NCBI GenBank assembly: GCA_019096155.1
Contig: JAHCVI010000001.1
Coordinates: forward strand, 4,650,001-4,714,000
Direction of reading: 5' to 3'
DNA: 64,000 nt
Origin: Staphylotrichum longicolle
Lineage: Eukaryota > Ascomycota > Sordariomycetes > Sordariales > Chaetomiaceae
The number at the start of each line of letters is the position of its first letter. Within the stretch, counting starts at the first letter, position 1. A program made the translations under genes and the position numbers. The notes under the pieces were generated by a model that was not told the origin of the DNA, did not search any database, and saw nothing but the letters and a program-made list of their open reading frames with translations. Of this stretch, positions 45,529-57,700 are shown in pieces.

Positions 45529-47106
45529 TCAGACAGTTTCGATATATCGCTTCATTTCCCTGCATCTAGTTAGCAACCCACACCAACCCACACCAACCCA
45601 CACCAACCCACACACATCTCACAGCCGCAGAGCAAAACTCACCAGTCAGTCACCGCCTCATCCCAGAGCCGAATCTCGTGGTCTCTCGTCCCGCCATAAT
45701 GATCCACAAAGTCGTCGCCAAAACACTCCCTCGCAATGCTGCCCGCGCGCGTGAATCTGTCGTTTGCCTCGCGCAGGCTCTTGGCCAACCGGATGCCCAT
45801 ATCGGAGCTGCCTCCCACGTCCTCGCCCTTGCCGAGAGGCGGGCAGGGGAAGTCCAGCTTCTTCTCGACGCCGCGCCAGCCCAGCGCCAGGATGGCCGCT
45901 AACACGTAGAACGGGTTGGCGTCGGCACCCGGGACCCGGATCTCAAACCGCGTCGCGCCCGGCTTGGACGTGGGCGGCGCGATGAGGCGGATCGAAGCCG
46001 CGCGGTGCTCCAACCCCCACGAGACGGTGACGGGCGCCCAGAAGTTCTCGACCAACCGCTTGTAGCTGTTGATGGTGGGAGCCACCATGGGCATGACGTC
46101 GGGCAAGCCTTCGAGGATGCCGGCCAGGAAATAGCGGCCCAGGTCCGACAGGTGGGCAACGTCCGGGTATGGCGGGTTCGGGTCGGCCTCCTCGCGATAA
46201 AAGAGGTTCTTGCCGTTCTCGTCCACGAGCGAGACGTGCATGTGTCCGCTGTTCCCCGGGAGGCCCTGCTTCGGCTTTGCCATGAAGCAGGGCGTGATGC
46301 CGTGTTTCGTGGCGACCGACTTGACGACGTACTTGAACAGGCTCGCGCGGTCGGCCATCTGCTTGATCTCGCCGAACTCGAGGGCGGCCTCGTACACGCC
46401 CGGCCCGCTCTCGGTGTGCCACCCCTCAATGTCGCACTTGAAAGCTTGACACGTGTTGAAGATGTCGTAGAAGTAGTCTTTGTTGTGGACCGTCCGCGTC
46501 AGGCTGTAGCCGAACATGCCTTCAGTCAAGGAGGGTAGAGACTGCGGGGGATTCTCTTTGAGGTACGTGGCGGTCGACTGGGCGCCGTCGGTCGGGGGTG
46601 TCTTGAACTGGTAGAACTCGTACTCGGCTGTTGCAGGCTTCATTAGCCCCTTGGTCCCGTTGGATCATGACAGGAGGACTCTGTCGCTCACCTCCAGCCA
46701 TGGCCCCTTGGCCTTTGCTCGCAAACTTATCCAGCTGAGTCTTGAGGAGGCCTCTGGGGCATGCTGGAACCGGCTCTTTGGTTTCGGGGTCGAAGAAGCT
46801 GACCAGGAAGAACGGCACGTTGTTCTCCCACGGGATCCGGCGGAAGCTGCTGAGGTCGGGGACGGCGAGGATGTCTCTGTATCCGTTTTCCTTGTTGCTG
46901 ACTTTGAGCTCCTTCATGTAAGTCATGTCGTGCATGTCCCAGCCAAAAATGACGGAGCAGAAGCCGAAGCCGTCTTTTGCGATGGACAGGAACTTCTTCT
47001 TGGAGACGAGCTTGCCGCGGAGCATGCCGTCGACGTCGACGCCGGCGAGCTTGACGGCGTTGTCATTCTCGAGCAGGGCCGGGAGGTCGTCAGCTGTGAT
47101 CTCCAT
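45529..47106 (-). CDS. Glutamine synthetase-like (gamma-glutamyl ligase) protein
   Basis: The predicted protein has 476 residues in three exons: 47106-46692, 46627-45643 and 45559-45529. The introns are 46628-46691 and 45560-45642. An N-terminal beta-grasp part (VKLAGVDVDGMLRGKLVSKK) is followed by the catalytic barrel. Glutamine synthetase landmarks are present: the metal-site glutamates in TESGPGVYEAALEF, the ATP-site FMAKPKQGLPGNSGHMHVSL and RFEIRVPGADANPFYVLAA. It belongs to the FluG-C-terminal/PuuA-like branch, not the canonical eukaryotic GSII. Substrates in that branch include amines and polyamines, so it may be a gamma-glutamyl-amine ligase (inference). The last coding exon has only 31 nt. 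Confidence 0.88.
45574..45613. repeat. 10-bp minisatellite inside an intron
   Basis: CACCAACCCA is repeated about four times, entirely within the last intron (45560-45642) of the glutamine-synthetase-like gene. Confidence 0.9.
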
Positions 47107-48714
47107 TGTGAAGTGAGGTGTTTGGGGTCGGTCGCGTGTCGGTATCAAGGGAGCAAGTGGGCTGCTTCAGGTCGCGATGCGGGGTTGAAAGTTGCGGGAT
47201 TCGGAGCTGGCCAGGTGCGGTGTCTATGGAGGTTTAAGACGGGGAAGGTTCGTCGCCGTGTTGGCAAGCAGCGGGCGAGATATTCAGACAGAAAAAGGGG
47301 GGTCTGCAGGTGCTTCGAATGTCGTCAGACACAGCAAGGGCGACGGAGGTGGAAGCAAGGCCCACGATAAGCACATGGAGGGGCAGGGCAGCTGAGCAGA
47401 GCGCTGGCCAATCAGGGACACCGGTTCACACTGTCTCCAGGCTGAAACCTCCAATGGCGTCACAGGCGGCCCGCCAAGACTGCGCGGCCCTGATCTCTTG
47501 GCATCGAGCCGGGAAGGGACCAGACGCAGGAAAACAGGGAATGGAAAGAGTCAACTCCAGAAATCATCACCGTCCTTACCTACCTACCTTAGTACTCCAC
47601 CACCAAATCCTCTGGCCAGCATCAGTCGTGCTCGTGAGCTCTTTGACTTGTGCAGCATTATGGAAACCTTGATGAAGGAGAAGTTTGACAGTCAGGTGGC
47701 ATCCCGACTGCATTCCACGCAACGTTTGCGAAATGAGACTTGATATTCATAAACGTTGAACTTCCAGAGCATCCATCCGCGTCATCGTTCAAAAATATTC
47801 CAGCCGACCAGACAGTTTTTACGCCTTGAGAGGGTGGTTCGACCCGCAGAGGGAGGCTCAACATCAAAAAGACCCTGACTGCTGATCCGATGCGAGACAC
47901 AAGCGGGCCACGTCCAGACTTGCCCTCAGCCCCGGCGTCACGCATCCCATTGGCTCAAGGTCAGCAATGATCGGATGAAGATGCATCGGACGACGAACCA
48001 CAGAAGACTCCTTGGACTCCTTGGACTCCTTGGACTCCTTGGCCGTCCCATCGACGGCTCGCTCCGAGGCTTGGATGCCGGTGCCGGAAGGCTGACGGCT
48101 CGGGGATGGGGAAGCTGAGCGCTGGTCGCATCGTTGGCGATGCGGCGACCGAGGACTGCTGCCTCGACTTCATTGGCCAATGGCTCTGCTCCACAACCGT
48201 TTGTCCGGGGAACCAGCGAATGCGGGGACGGTAGCGGCTTTCCTCGGCTGAGCTGGGGCAGCGTGACGTCTGGGGACTGAAGGACAGCGAATCACAGAGG
48301 CCCAAGGCGCTGGTGGACATGTGAAGGCGCCCGGCTTGCAGGACAGAATAAATCTCACAAATTGTTGAGATGCGGTCCGAGTTGCTCTCGAGAATTATTT
48401 TCTGAAGCTCGTCGAAGCCGTCCCCCGCCGCCCGTTATTTTTTTTTCTTTACGCAAAAGACATCGATCGAGGCAGCGTCGACGAGTCTCAGTCCCAGAGT
48501 CCGTTCAACCCTGCAAAGACAGGGATCTGCTCGGCACCCCCGCACACGCCGTCTCCATCGTGTCCCGCTCCCCACGATTCCTCCTCCACATTCGCTGTGC
48601 CGAGGAACCTGGGCAATAAAATAATAACTGGAACCAGAGGGCCGGCTTCCTCTTGACCATCTCGACGCAATTGGAGTGCCGTGAGACACACAGAGTATAC
48701 CCTTACCCATCATC
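47107..48714. other. Divergent spacer, about 1.6 kb
   Basis: This spacer lies between the glutamine-synthetase-like gene (minus) and mcsA (plus), so it contains both promoters. A 9-bp minisatellite sits at 48006-48041. No other gene is visible. Confidence 0.5.
48006..48041. repeat. 9-bp minisatellite (GACTCCTTG)x4
   Basis: Four exact copies of GACTCCTTG lie in the divergent promoter spacer. Confidence 0.95.
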
Positions 48715-50317
48715 ATGTCTATGAATCTCAGGACCGGACGGCGCGCTCTGAGCGGAGCCCTGCGTGTAAGTTGGACACTGACAGTCTACTCATGAGGAAG
48801 ACAAAAAAGACAAAAAAGACAAAAAAGACAAAAAAGACAAGAAAGACACTGACCGCGCGTCATCGCAACAGCCCCTCGTCGCCACGCCCGCTAGCCATGC
48901 CGCCCGTCGCACATACGCCACGGCCGAGCCGGACCTCAAGGCGACGCTCAAGGAGGTGATCCCCGCCAAGCGCGAGCTGCTCAAGAAGGTCAAGGCCCAC
49001 GGCTCCAAGGTCATTGGCGAGGTCAAGGTCGAGAACACCATCGGCGGCATGCGCGGGCTCAAGGCCATGGTCTGGGAGGGCTCCGTGCTCGACGCCAACG
49101 AGGGCATCCGCTTCCACGGCCGCACCATCAAGGACTGCCAGAAGGAGCTGCCCAAGGGCAAGACGGGCACCGAGATGCTGCCCGAGGCCATGTTCTGGCT
49201 GCTGCTGACCGGCAAAGTGCCCTCGGTCAACCAGATCCGCCAGTTCTCGCGCGAGCTCGCCGAGCAGGCCCAGCTGCCCGCCTTCGTCAACAAGATGCTC
49301 GACGACTTCCCCGTCGACCTGCACCCCATGACCCAGTTCGCCATGGCCGTCTCGGCCCTCAACTACACCTCCAAGTTCGCCAAGGCCTACGAGCAGGGCC
49401 TCAACAAGGCCGACTACTGGGAGCCCACCTTTGACGACTGCATCTCGCTGCTCGCCAAGCTGCCCACCATCGCCGCCAAGATCTACCAGAACGCCTACCG
49501 CGGCGGCGGCGCCCTGCCCGCCGACGTCGACCTCGAGCAGGACTGGTCCTACAACTTTGCCGCCATGCTCGGCAAGGGCGGCAAGGAGAACGAGAACTTC
49601 CAGGACCTGCTGCGCCTCTACCTCGCCCTGCACGGCGACCACGAGGGCGGCAACGTCTCCGCCCACGCCACCCACTTGGTGGGAAGCGCCCTGAGCGACC
49701 CCTTCCTCAGCTACAGCGCCGGCCTGCAGGGTCTGGCCGGTCCGCTGCACGGGTAAGCGTCTCTTTTTTTCGCTCTTCCGACGCCATCTCTTATCCCTCT
49801 CACTAACATCATTTCTTCTAGCCTCGCCGCCCAAGAAGTCCTCCGCTGGATCCTCCAGATGAAGGACGCCATCCCGGCCTCGTACACCGAGACCGACGTG
49901 CGCGACTACCTCTGGTCGACCCTCAACTCGGGCCGCGTCGTGCCCGGCTACGGCCACGCCGTCCTGCGCAAGCCCGACCCCCGCTTCGAGGCCCTCATGG
50001 ACTACGCCGCCGCCCGCCCGGACATCGCCCGCGACCCCGTCTTCCGCCTCGTCCAGACCAACAGCCAGATCGCCCCCGAGGTCCTCAAGCAGCACGGCAA
50101 GACCAAGAACCCCTACCCCAACGTCGACTCGTCCTCGGGCGTGCTCTTCCACCACTACGGCTTCCACGAGACCCTCTACTACACCGCCACCTTCGGCGTG
50201 TCGCGCGGCCTCGGCCCGCTCGCCCAGCTCATCTGGGACCGCGCCCTCGGCCTGCCCATCGAGCGGCCCAAGAGCATCAACCTGGAGGGGATCCTGAAGC
50301 AGGTCGAGGGGCAGTAA
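48715..50317 (+). CDS. mcsA: 2-methylcitrate synthase, mitochondrial
   Basis: The predicted protein has 475 residues. Exons are 48715-48765, 48872-49752 and 49822-50317. The introns are 106 nt (48766-48871, with an AAAAAAGAC repeat and an ACTGAC branch site) and 69 nt (49753-49821). An Arg/Ala-rich mitochondrial presequence precedes AEPDLKATLKEVIPAKRELL. Citrate-synthase-fold catalytic motifs are intact: GPLHGLAAQEVL and VPGYGHAVLRK (His), and NPYPNVDSSSGVLF (Asp). The whole sequence, especially GPLAQLIWDRALGLPIERPK at the end and the N-terminal block, agrees with fungal McsA as I remember it better than with citrate synthase CitA, which has LPQLI.DRALGAPIERPKS. It condenses propionyl-CoA with oxaloacetate to detoxify propionyl-CoA. 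Such enzymes also retain some citrate synthase activity. Confidence 0.9.
48797..48848. repeat. 9-bp repeat (AAAAAAGAC) in the first mcsA intron
   Basis: About five tandem copies lie between the donor and the branch site of intron 1 and lengthen it to 106 nt. Confidence 0.92.
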
Positions 50318-50752
50318 GGGGGGGATGGGGCAGAGTAGTAATGATCTGATGTGATGTGTGTGTTTTATGTGTAGCCCTGCTGTGAGTAGAAGAAAAAGAA
50401 AGAAGAAAGATTTGTACTCCATACCCAAGCAAGGTTGAACCGGCGCGTGAAGTGATGGGATGTATTCGCTGTTTCCAAAACGAACAGATCTGCGGTGTGC
50501 CGTGCCAAGCAGGCCATGTCGTGTCTTTGGGGAGAGATGATGCGCCTCGCTTTGTGTCGAACCCCTTGGCTTGCGTTGTGTCAAGGACCAGAGACGTCGC
50601 CTAGCGCAACTGCTGCCGGGGGGAGGGTTTCAAGACTCGGACGGTGCTTTGCCTTGGCCCGTCTTACTGGTGCTTTCTCTGACCGGGAGAAGCCCAGTTG
50701 GGGCAGCAATTTGATGTCTCAATGGATGGGCGGCAGGGTGTTTAACCAACCT

Positions 50753-50782
50753 CCCCCTAACCCCCTAAACCCCTAACCCCCC
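50753..50782. repeat. Short interstitial telomere-like repeat
   Basis: The plus strand reads four degenerate units of the C-rich telomere strand (CCCCCTAA, CCCCCTAAA, CCCCTAA, CCCCCC). Fungal telomeres are usually (CCCTAA)n. The match is imperfect and only about 30 bp long. Confidence 0.5.
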
Positions 50783-51059
50783 GTGCCTCCTCCGCGCCGT
50801 TGCCTCCGCTTCTCCGCATTCTCCGCATCCCTTGTCGCGGGGTAAAAAACAAAAATAAGGAGTGTTGTGACAGTATTGCCCCGTGCCGGTACCAGACTCT
50901 TGGAGGCGGGTCGCGGCTCGAGTTTGACGGCTTGTTTGACGGGAAGAGTATCGAATCACTATGGGTAGATCGTGGCACAGCGTGGGGATGGGATGGGATG
51001 GGATGGGAGCGAAACTCCATTTTCCCGGCGCTGCCGTCCGTCGTCCGTCCGTAACCCCC

Positions 51060-53180
51060 ACCACTAAACCACGGGTGGTTTCCGTGGTGGAAGAAGTTGA
51101 GGGTTCGACTCCGTGTTACTGTTCCTGGACGAACTGGTAGGCCCGTGGGTGGACGGTTGAGGCAACAAACCCCCCAACGGATTGGCTCCGGTGCGAATAT
51201 GGTCAGAGGAGGTGGCTACGTGGTGGGATTGGGTAACTGCCGTCGCTCGTTGAGGGTGCTTGGGGTAGCCGCTCCGCAATGGAACGAGATAGTCTCCTCT
51301 CTAAGAGCGAGCGGAGTTGGTTGGGTTGCTTGACGGGACACAACGAACCATGGTCCAGCTGGGCCCTGTTCCTGAGATGGGTTGTAGTCAACCACTGTCT
51401 TTGGCCAACGACGATAGCAGGTGGTAACACATGATGCGATGCTGCATGGGGCATATCCACGGGTCGGCCCCTCACCGAACCCGGTTCGTGCCCGGGACGA
51501 CTCACGCACTCCGTGCTGTGATATATATCACATGTTGCTATTCTTGTCTCGTTGGCTCCAGGCAAGGGGCAGTAGCAGCACGACATCAGCACGACATCAG
51601 TCCAGAGGATATTAGCCCCGTGTCCAAACCACCCAGTGGCAGACGGCGGTCTGCAACCTCAACGAGGGGGTCCTTGAGCAAGTATGCTACGCAGCAAACG
51701 AGACCGTCACAGCGAAGCTGTTTACGATGCGTGCGGATAGCCCCGTACATGTAGCAGCAGGAGCGGCACCGTGCAGGTGGCTGAGACAGGTGTAACTGCA
51801 CATGCAGGGCCATGTGAGGGGAGCACCCTTCTCCCGGCCTTCGGCGGATGGGGCTGAACCCGACTTCCTGGCTGAGGAAAACGCGGGGTTGCTCCCCCTT
51901 CCCCGGGAAAGACGACGGTAGGCCTGTTACACAAAGGCAGAGTGGTCGACGACGAAGGACCTGGACGGCTGGGGTTGGAGTCTGTTCACCCCGGTTCAAC
52001 CCTTCCATCGTCCAACGAACGGGAGATATTCGTCCGAAGTTCCGTAGTGTCCCACGATGGGGATATCCAGGTTGAGTCACGTCGCATCCGACCTGCTACT
52101 GTTAGCCCTTAGCCAGGGGCAATGTTTGGATTCATCCTGAGACTCAGCTCCGGGGCCTCCGACGCAAAAGACAGAACGACGCGGCACGCTGGAAAGACCT
52201 CAGCAAACGAGAACGCCAAAGGCCACCAAGAACTGACGGCAGTAGGGCCGAAGCGGCGAGACACGGCTGATGTGGTGGCGGAAACTTGCCTCCCATACCA
52301 TATGGGAAGGAGGCTCACAGCCAATGATGCAATCCCGAGGCTCCTATCCTCATCCCGCGCCCGGCACGATCGCAGTCTGGTGCCCAGGCTACCAGGGGGC
52401 AATTCAACGGGACCGAGTCTGGGGCACGGCACGGGTGAACGGCATGGACCTGGTAGGTCCTGGGGAGCACGGGGAAATCCTCCCAAGAGAGCGCAGGAGG
52501 GGGCTCCGAGTCAGAGGTCCTTGCCCCGGTCGCTGGAATGGTATCAAGCTGGCCTGGTAGCCTCAACTGGCTCTTGTTGACAGATGCAGGGTTAGGCGGG
52601 AAGGCAGACTGGCCAGGACCTCGAGGCCATGGAGCCGTGTCAGCTGATCGCCCATTCCCAGCTATCCCCGGTGGGCGGCGAGATGCAACCATGCCACGAT
52701 CCAGGTCCGCGATGCTGCCGTCCAGGGAACCCGAAGTGGGCCCTCAATTAAGCTTAATCAACAACCCCTGAGGCTGCCACAAAAATAGCATCTTTGGCGG
52801 AGCTACGTGCCCAGTTGCAGCACCGTGGTATCGAGGCCTCGGCCGGTTCCTGTCGGGCGGCCAGGTCCGGGTTTGCAGAAACAGATCAGCAGAGGAATTT
52901 CCCCGCCGGCGCGTTCGACGTCGCCTCTGCCGGTGTGCCGGGTCTGGGCGGGCTCAGGGGGGGAGAAGACGACATCGCCACTCCCACTGCAACTCCCCTT
53001 CTTGTCGACGACGACATGTCGACGCTCCGCTCCCCAAACGGTCGGATCTGGAACCACAGGCGATGCGTGTTGCATCTCACCGCCCCCGTTAACCCCGGAT
53101 ATTGGCAAGGCCGGGCCTCGATTTGATCGGCGGAGATGTTGGACATGGCAAAGTCTGGAGGCGGGTTTCTATAAAAAGAA
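51060..53180 (+). mobile_element. Possible degenerate retroelement 5' segment (uncertain)
   Basis: This block differs in texture from the neighbouring spacers. It is GC-rich with many short frames and no long one. At 52783 a frame begins ATA GCA TCT TTG and continues as SLAELRAQLQHRGIEA. That resembles the SAP-like start of fungal LINE or gag-type ORF1 proteins, with the expected ATG changed to ATA. No reverse transcriptase, terminal repeats or target-site duplication can be seen, and the frame breaks up within about 110 codons. It may equally be unique spacer sequence. Confidence 0.25.
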
Positions 53181-53649
53181 TTAGCCTCTGAAGTAAATGG
53201 TCTTGGTCAGCGAGGGCGTAACGAAAACGAGCCCGCCTGGGTCTCGGCGCAGCCTTGGTCGGATCGATGGTACCTTGTTGAGGCGAGCCATAAGAGCTGT
53301 GCGTCCCGTCTTAATTTGTAGTTCATTTATCCTCACTTCATCCGCAAATTTGGCCTGCCGCGAACCACGAACCACGAAAGGCTCAACTGTGTGCGAACAC
53401 AACCTCGGCCTTCGATACCAGCCACGCAGAGGCGTGATTGTTCACAGGCCCGGCTGCAGACCCCAGCGATTTCCGAGGGCAAGGGCGGATAGAGTGACGG
53501 GAGCAGCGCAGCTGGGTCCCGGAGGACGGACGCATCAATCTGGAGACGCAAATTAACGACACCAGACCAGGGGACGCCAAGGAACCTCGATGGCCGCAAC
53601 TTTGCCTCCGCGCCCGGAAAATATGCCGTCTGGGTTCCAGTATGGGATG

Positions 53650-53720
53650 GGGTGGACGGGGTGGACAGGGCGGACGGGGTGGACAGGGCGGACAGGGTGA
53701 ATGGCGTGGATGGCGTGGAT
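53650..53720. repeat. 9-bp G-rich minisatellite
   Basis: Imperfect GGACGGGGT/GGACAGGGC units, then GTGGATGGC units, lie 260-330 bases upstream of the DUF4360 start codon. Confidence 0.85.
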
Positions 53721-53811
53721 GACTGGATGAGGCGGGGAAGATGGCGGGATGAGGGGGACGAGGAGATCGCGAAGACTCCGAAAGCCAGGAACCGGGGACG
53801 CAAGAAAGGGA

Positions 53812-53817
53812 TATAAG
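53812..53817 (+). promoter_or_regulatory. TATA box of the DUF4360 gene
   Basis: GGGATATAAGG lies about 165 bases before the start codon. It is followed by a long pyrimidine-rich leader (CCTTCCAG repeats at 53876-53910), an arrangement typical of strongly expressed fungal genes. Confidence 0.6.
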
Positions 53818-53979
53818 GACCGGTCCTCGCCATCGACATCACAATCTTCTCTCCTTCCTCACCACCATCTCAACAGCCTTCCAGCCTTCCAGCCTTCCAG
53901 CCTTCAGCCTCTCCAGCCTTCCCAACCTTCCCAAGCCTTCAAAGCTTCTTGTCCAGATCTCCCGATCTCCCAAATCAAA

Positions 53980-54770
53980 ATGCGCGCTGTTGCCTTCCTC
54001 CTCCCCGCGCTCGCCGCCGCCAGCCCCGTTGGCCAGGTCATCGGCTCCGATGGCTGGGCGGATGCTCCGGACCCGAAGGACATCCAGATCATCGGCGCCA
54101 CCTTCTCCGGCAACGGCTGCCCCCAGGGCTCCGTCTCCACCAACATCTCGCCCGACAAGACTGTAAGTCGTGCTCCATTGTGAAACCCGCTTCGGACACA
54201 AGTGGGAGCAAAAGAGAAACTGACTCCCTCACGAACAGGTCATCACCTTCGGCTTCGACAAGTTCCAGACCTACATCGGACCCGGAATCAGCCCCACTGA
54301 GAAGAGCAAGAACTGCCAGCTCCACTTGAGCCTCAAGGTAAGCAACGCGCGCGCCATCTTGGTCGAAGCAACACGATGACTGACACGGCACAAAACAGTA
54401 CCCCGGCGGCTTCCAGTTCTCCGTCCTCGAGAGCACCTACCACGGCTACGCCCAGCTCGACCAGGGCGTGACTGGCAACTTCTACAGCACCTACTACTTC
54501 AGCCAGGACGCGCAGGCGACCACCACCACCCAGACGTCCATCACGGGCGGCGGCATCTGGGCCGACGGCCAGGTGTACACCAAGGCCGACAAGATCCCCA
54601 CGGCCAGCTACATCTTCTCGCCTTGCGGCGCCAACGGCATCCTCAACATCAACAACCGCATCGCCCTCACCAGCTCGGTCCCCACCGCCAGCGGTCTCAT
54701 CACCGACGACGATGCCACCGTCGCCTTCACCCAGCAGATCAACATCGCCTGGCGCTCGTGCAAGAACTAA
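53980..54770 (+). CDS. Secreted DUF4360-type protein
   Basis: The predicted protein has 217 residues. Exons are 53980-54162, 54239-54337 and 54399-54770, with introns of 76 and 61 nt, each with a CTGAC-type branch site. It has a short signal peptide (MRAVAFLLPALAAAS). It then contains the features of the fungal DUF4360 family: IQIIGATFSGNGCPQGSVST near the N-terminus, a core beta-rich region with YPGGFQFSVLESTYHGYAQL, and a C-terminal SPCG...RIALTSS segment ending in a Cys. These proteins are small and extracellular, with unknown biochemical function. The strong-looking promoter suggests high expression. Confidence 0.82.
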
Positions 54771-57700
54771 ACGCACTCATCTCCGCTGATACCAGTGGGG
54801 GAGTGGTTAGCTGGTGGTGGTCTGGGGGTAGTCGGCAAAGGGAGGTGATGAACAATGGTGGCCATCTCTCATCTCTCTCTTTGGCAAGACAAGAGTCCGA
54901 CTGCATTTGGAACCACGGGGAAGCTTCAAAGGCTGGCTGGTGATGATTGGTTTCCTTCTCTCGGAGGCGGCTAATGCGGAACCAAAAATGGATGGGGGTC
55001 CGGGATGCGGAGGCCGGGGACCGAAGCGGAGGCGGGACGGTTGATCGCCTGCGGGGAGGATCTTTGGTGGACCGCGGACGGGATCCAGTCCGATCTTCTT
55101 TCTTGCTTCATTTTTTCTCTTTTTTTCCGTCTTTGATCTCGAGTTCTTTTTTTTCTTCTAGCACATAAGTCAATCAAGCCTTTTCACACATTGATGCTCT
55201 CCCGCTGCTTGGTGACATGGCTTGAACTGAGATGAAGGGGTCGAAGCTTGGCGGCGATGCTTCTCGGATGCAGCAAAGATGCAACCCCACGATCCGCGTA
55301 GCAATATGCAGGGTTATGCCGCGGGCATGGAATGGTGCCCTTTTACACCACTCGCAACTTGCGGCTCCTCGGAACGTGTCGAGAGAGTAGCCAGCAAGGG
55401 GTGAAGCCTGGTCCCACGCCCGGAACAAGGCGGGGACCAGCCGGAGGGCTCGAACTCCTCAGCGGCCGGATGGGCGGATTCAGCTGTGGGATTGCTAGTT
55501 AGCCTCGATGTCCGTCTAAGTGTGCCATCAACCACAAACCTCTAACAGAGCGTGAAGGAGAGCCAGGTTTGCCGCATTCTGCCGGTTCGGTAAAGATTGC
55601 AGTCGTAGCAGCGGCCTAAAAATAGCCGTGGCCGGATTGGGGCGCCAGAGTGGTTCAGGTCGATACCAAAATGGCAGGGTTGTCGTACATAGATGAATTG
55701 GCAAGACGTTTCCGGGTATTGTCGTTTGCTGTCACCATCGCACCGGTTTCTCGTGCGATGTAGGTAGCCGGCGTCCTCATTCGGAGCGTGGACGGAGGCC
55801 GCGGCTCCGGCTTGACCGGGAATTGAGGGTGGTCTCGCCAACCAGGGGCCGTGACTGCCGACCACCGTCGTCACCGAACTTTCTGATAAGGAGACCAATG
55901 ATCCGTTCTGGAGTTGAACAGCCGAAAGAGACATTCTCTGTCGTGTTTCGGCCGACGGTGACTGGCCCAAGCTCAAAACTTCATGCACCCTGTCCCCCAT
56001 GTCCCTCATGCCTCCCTGCGGTTGGCTGGCCAGTGAGTTGCAAAAGCGCGGTGTCGGCTGCTGTACCATGATGTTCGCGTCTTGCCGAAGATTTCTGGTG
56101 GTCTGGGGTGTTTGCAGCGGGTGCACACATACATACATGTAATGCAAACATGGCTCCGGGCACGGTTCTGGGTTGTGTAACGGCCGAGTCTTGTTGTCTC
56201 GGGTCCGGCACCCGAGAAATCGCTGGGGATGACGTGGGGAACTGGTGGCGGCTGCAGTCCGGACCTGTTAAGACAACTCCGCATTGACCTGACTTGGACG
56301 TCGGATGGCGGCTGTTGATGCAGCGGACGGTGAACCAGATGGTATTTCGGAAACGGACGCCCGGCCTGAGCTGGCTGATGTCGAATTAAGGTTGGCCGAT
56401 CTGCCTGGTTCCCAAGACGGAAGGTGATTGTCGTCTTGTCGTGCTGCTCATTGCAACCACTCATGACATGATTCCCCCATTGGCACCAGACAGATTTGAG
56501 AAAACCGCGACAAGTCTGCGTGTCCTGTCTGTGTCTGTTCGGCTTCCGGCGCTGGCAGCTCCATCGAACTTACCTAAGGAAAACCAGACCGCCTTCTTGA
56601 TGAAGTACCGCGACACATCGGTTTCAAATTGGGGAGGGGAGGGCGTGGGATGTCGCCATGCAGAAGCAGAGTGGTGTGTGTCATTTGGTTGTCGGTGGCT
56701 CTGGTGGCTCTCTGGTGGCTCTGCCCGGCGGCCTGGTGGCTGGCTCGAGGCTGGACGCCTCGACTTGAGAGATGCTTGCTGCAGTTCACGTTGACCCTGC
56801 GAGCTTCCTCCCGCGTGCGCCAACCTGCCTGAGTCTGGGTGCTGGTGGTGTGTCTGGCAGTCCGATCAATCCGATCGAGAGTTGGAAAGCACCTGCTGCA
56901 AATCGCTCAACAGGGTTGCATGATCTCGCTTCCCCCATTCCCACAGGGGTTCACCCACGATCGATTGATGCGATTTGGTGCTGAGTTGAGCTGAAGCAGG
57001 CCCCAACAGGGCTCGATTGGGCTGTGGGAGACCACCGGACCCCTCGACTGTGGTGGGGGCTTGCCCAGAAAACTGGGCGACAGGGTGGTTCCTGCCCTGT
57101 TGCCGTGCTCTGGGCTGCATTGGCGGCTGAAGCAAGAGCTGAGTGGCTTGCCAGTGTGCTGCCTTGCAGCGGAGGGCAGGTCATCCGAAACTTCTCCTTC
57201 GCTGTTTCGCCTCCTTCACAGTGAAGAATACATAGTTAAGGCAAATCGTGTCCGAAAGCTTTCGGGCAATCACCACAAGTCCTGCTGGGACATAACTGCC
57301 AGCTCCGGCGCCCTGGAAATGTGACTGCTCACATCACACACATCCGCCAAATGGCCTCTCCCGCGCCAACGAGGCACAGGGTTTGCAGTTCGCAACAGGA
57401 CAACATGGCGAACCAGGACATGGTCACACAGCTGGGATAGTCGGGGGGTGGAACAGGCTGGAACGGAAGGGCTGCATTCGCAATCCACAAATGCATCAGC
57501 TTCGAAACCGAAATCAACCGCAATCCGGTCGTCATCGCCCACCCCAAGTCGGTCTTCTCGAGTTTCGCTGCGCGCGATCACCATCCATCAGGAGTTCTGG
57601 AGTGGTGTGCTGAGTGCATCTCTCACCTTGCCCACAGCCGTGTTCTCCCCCCCTCCCTCGCGGGCCAGCCCACGCACGGGTAGCCTTCTGTTCCCAGCTC

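Larger units (their letters stand above)
50318..53979. other. Intergenic region, about 3.7 kb, with telomere-like and possible retroelement-derived sequence
   Basis: After the mcsA 3' flank comes a short telomere-like motif (50753-50782). Then follows about 2.1 kb of unusual, non-coding-looking sequence (51060-53180), described separately. A minisatellite and the promoter of the DUF4360 gene complete the stretch. No intact gene is present. Confidence 0.5.

Noticed and set aside
53749..53979. Upstream in-frame extension of the DUF4360 protein
   Set aside because: It would place the TATA box and pyrimidine leader inside the coding region and hide the signal peptide.
55430..55510. Another TTCGAGCC-type T-loop motif on the minus strand
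   Set aside because: No cloverleaf could be formed.
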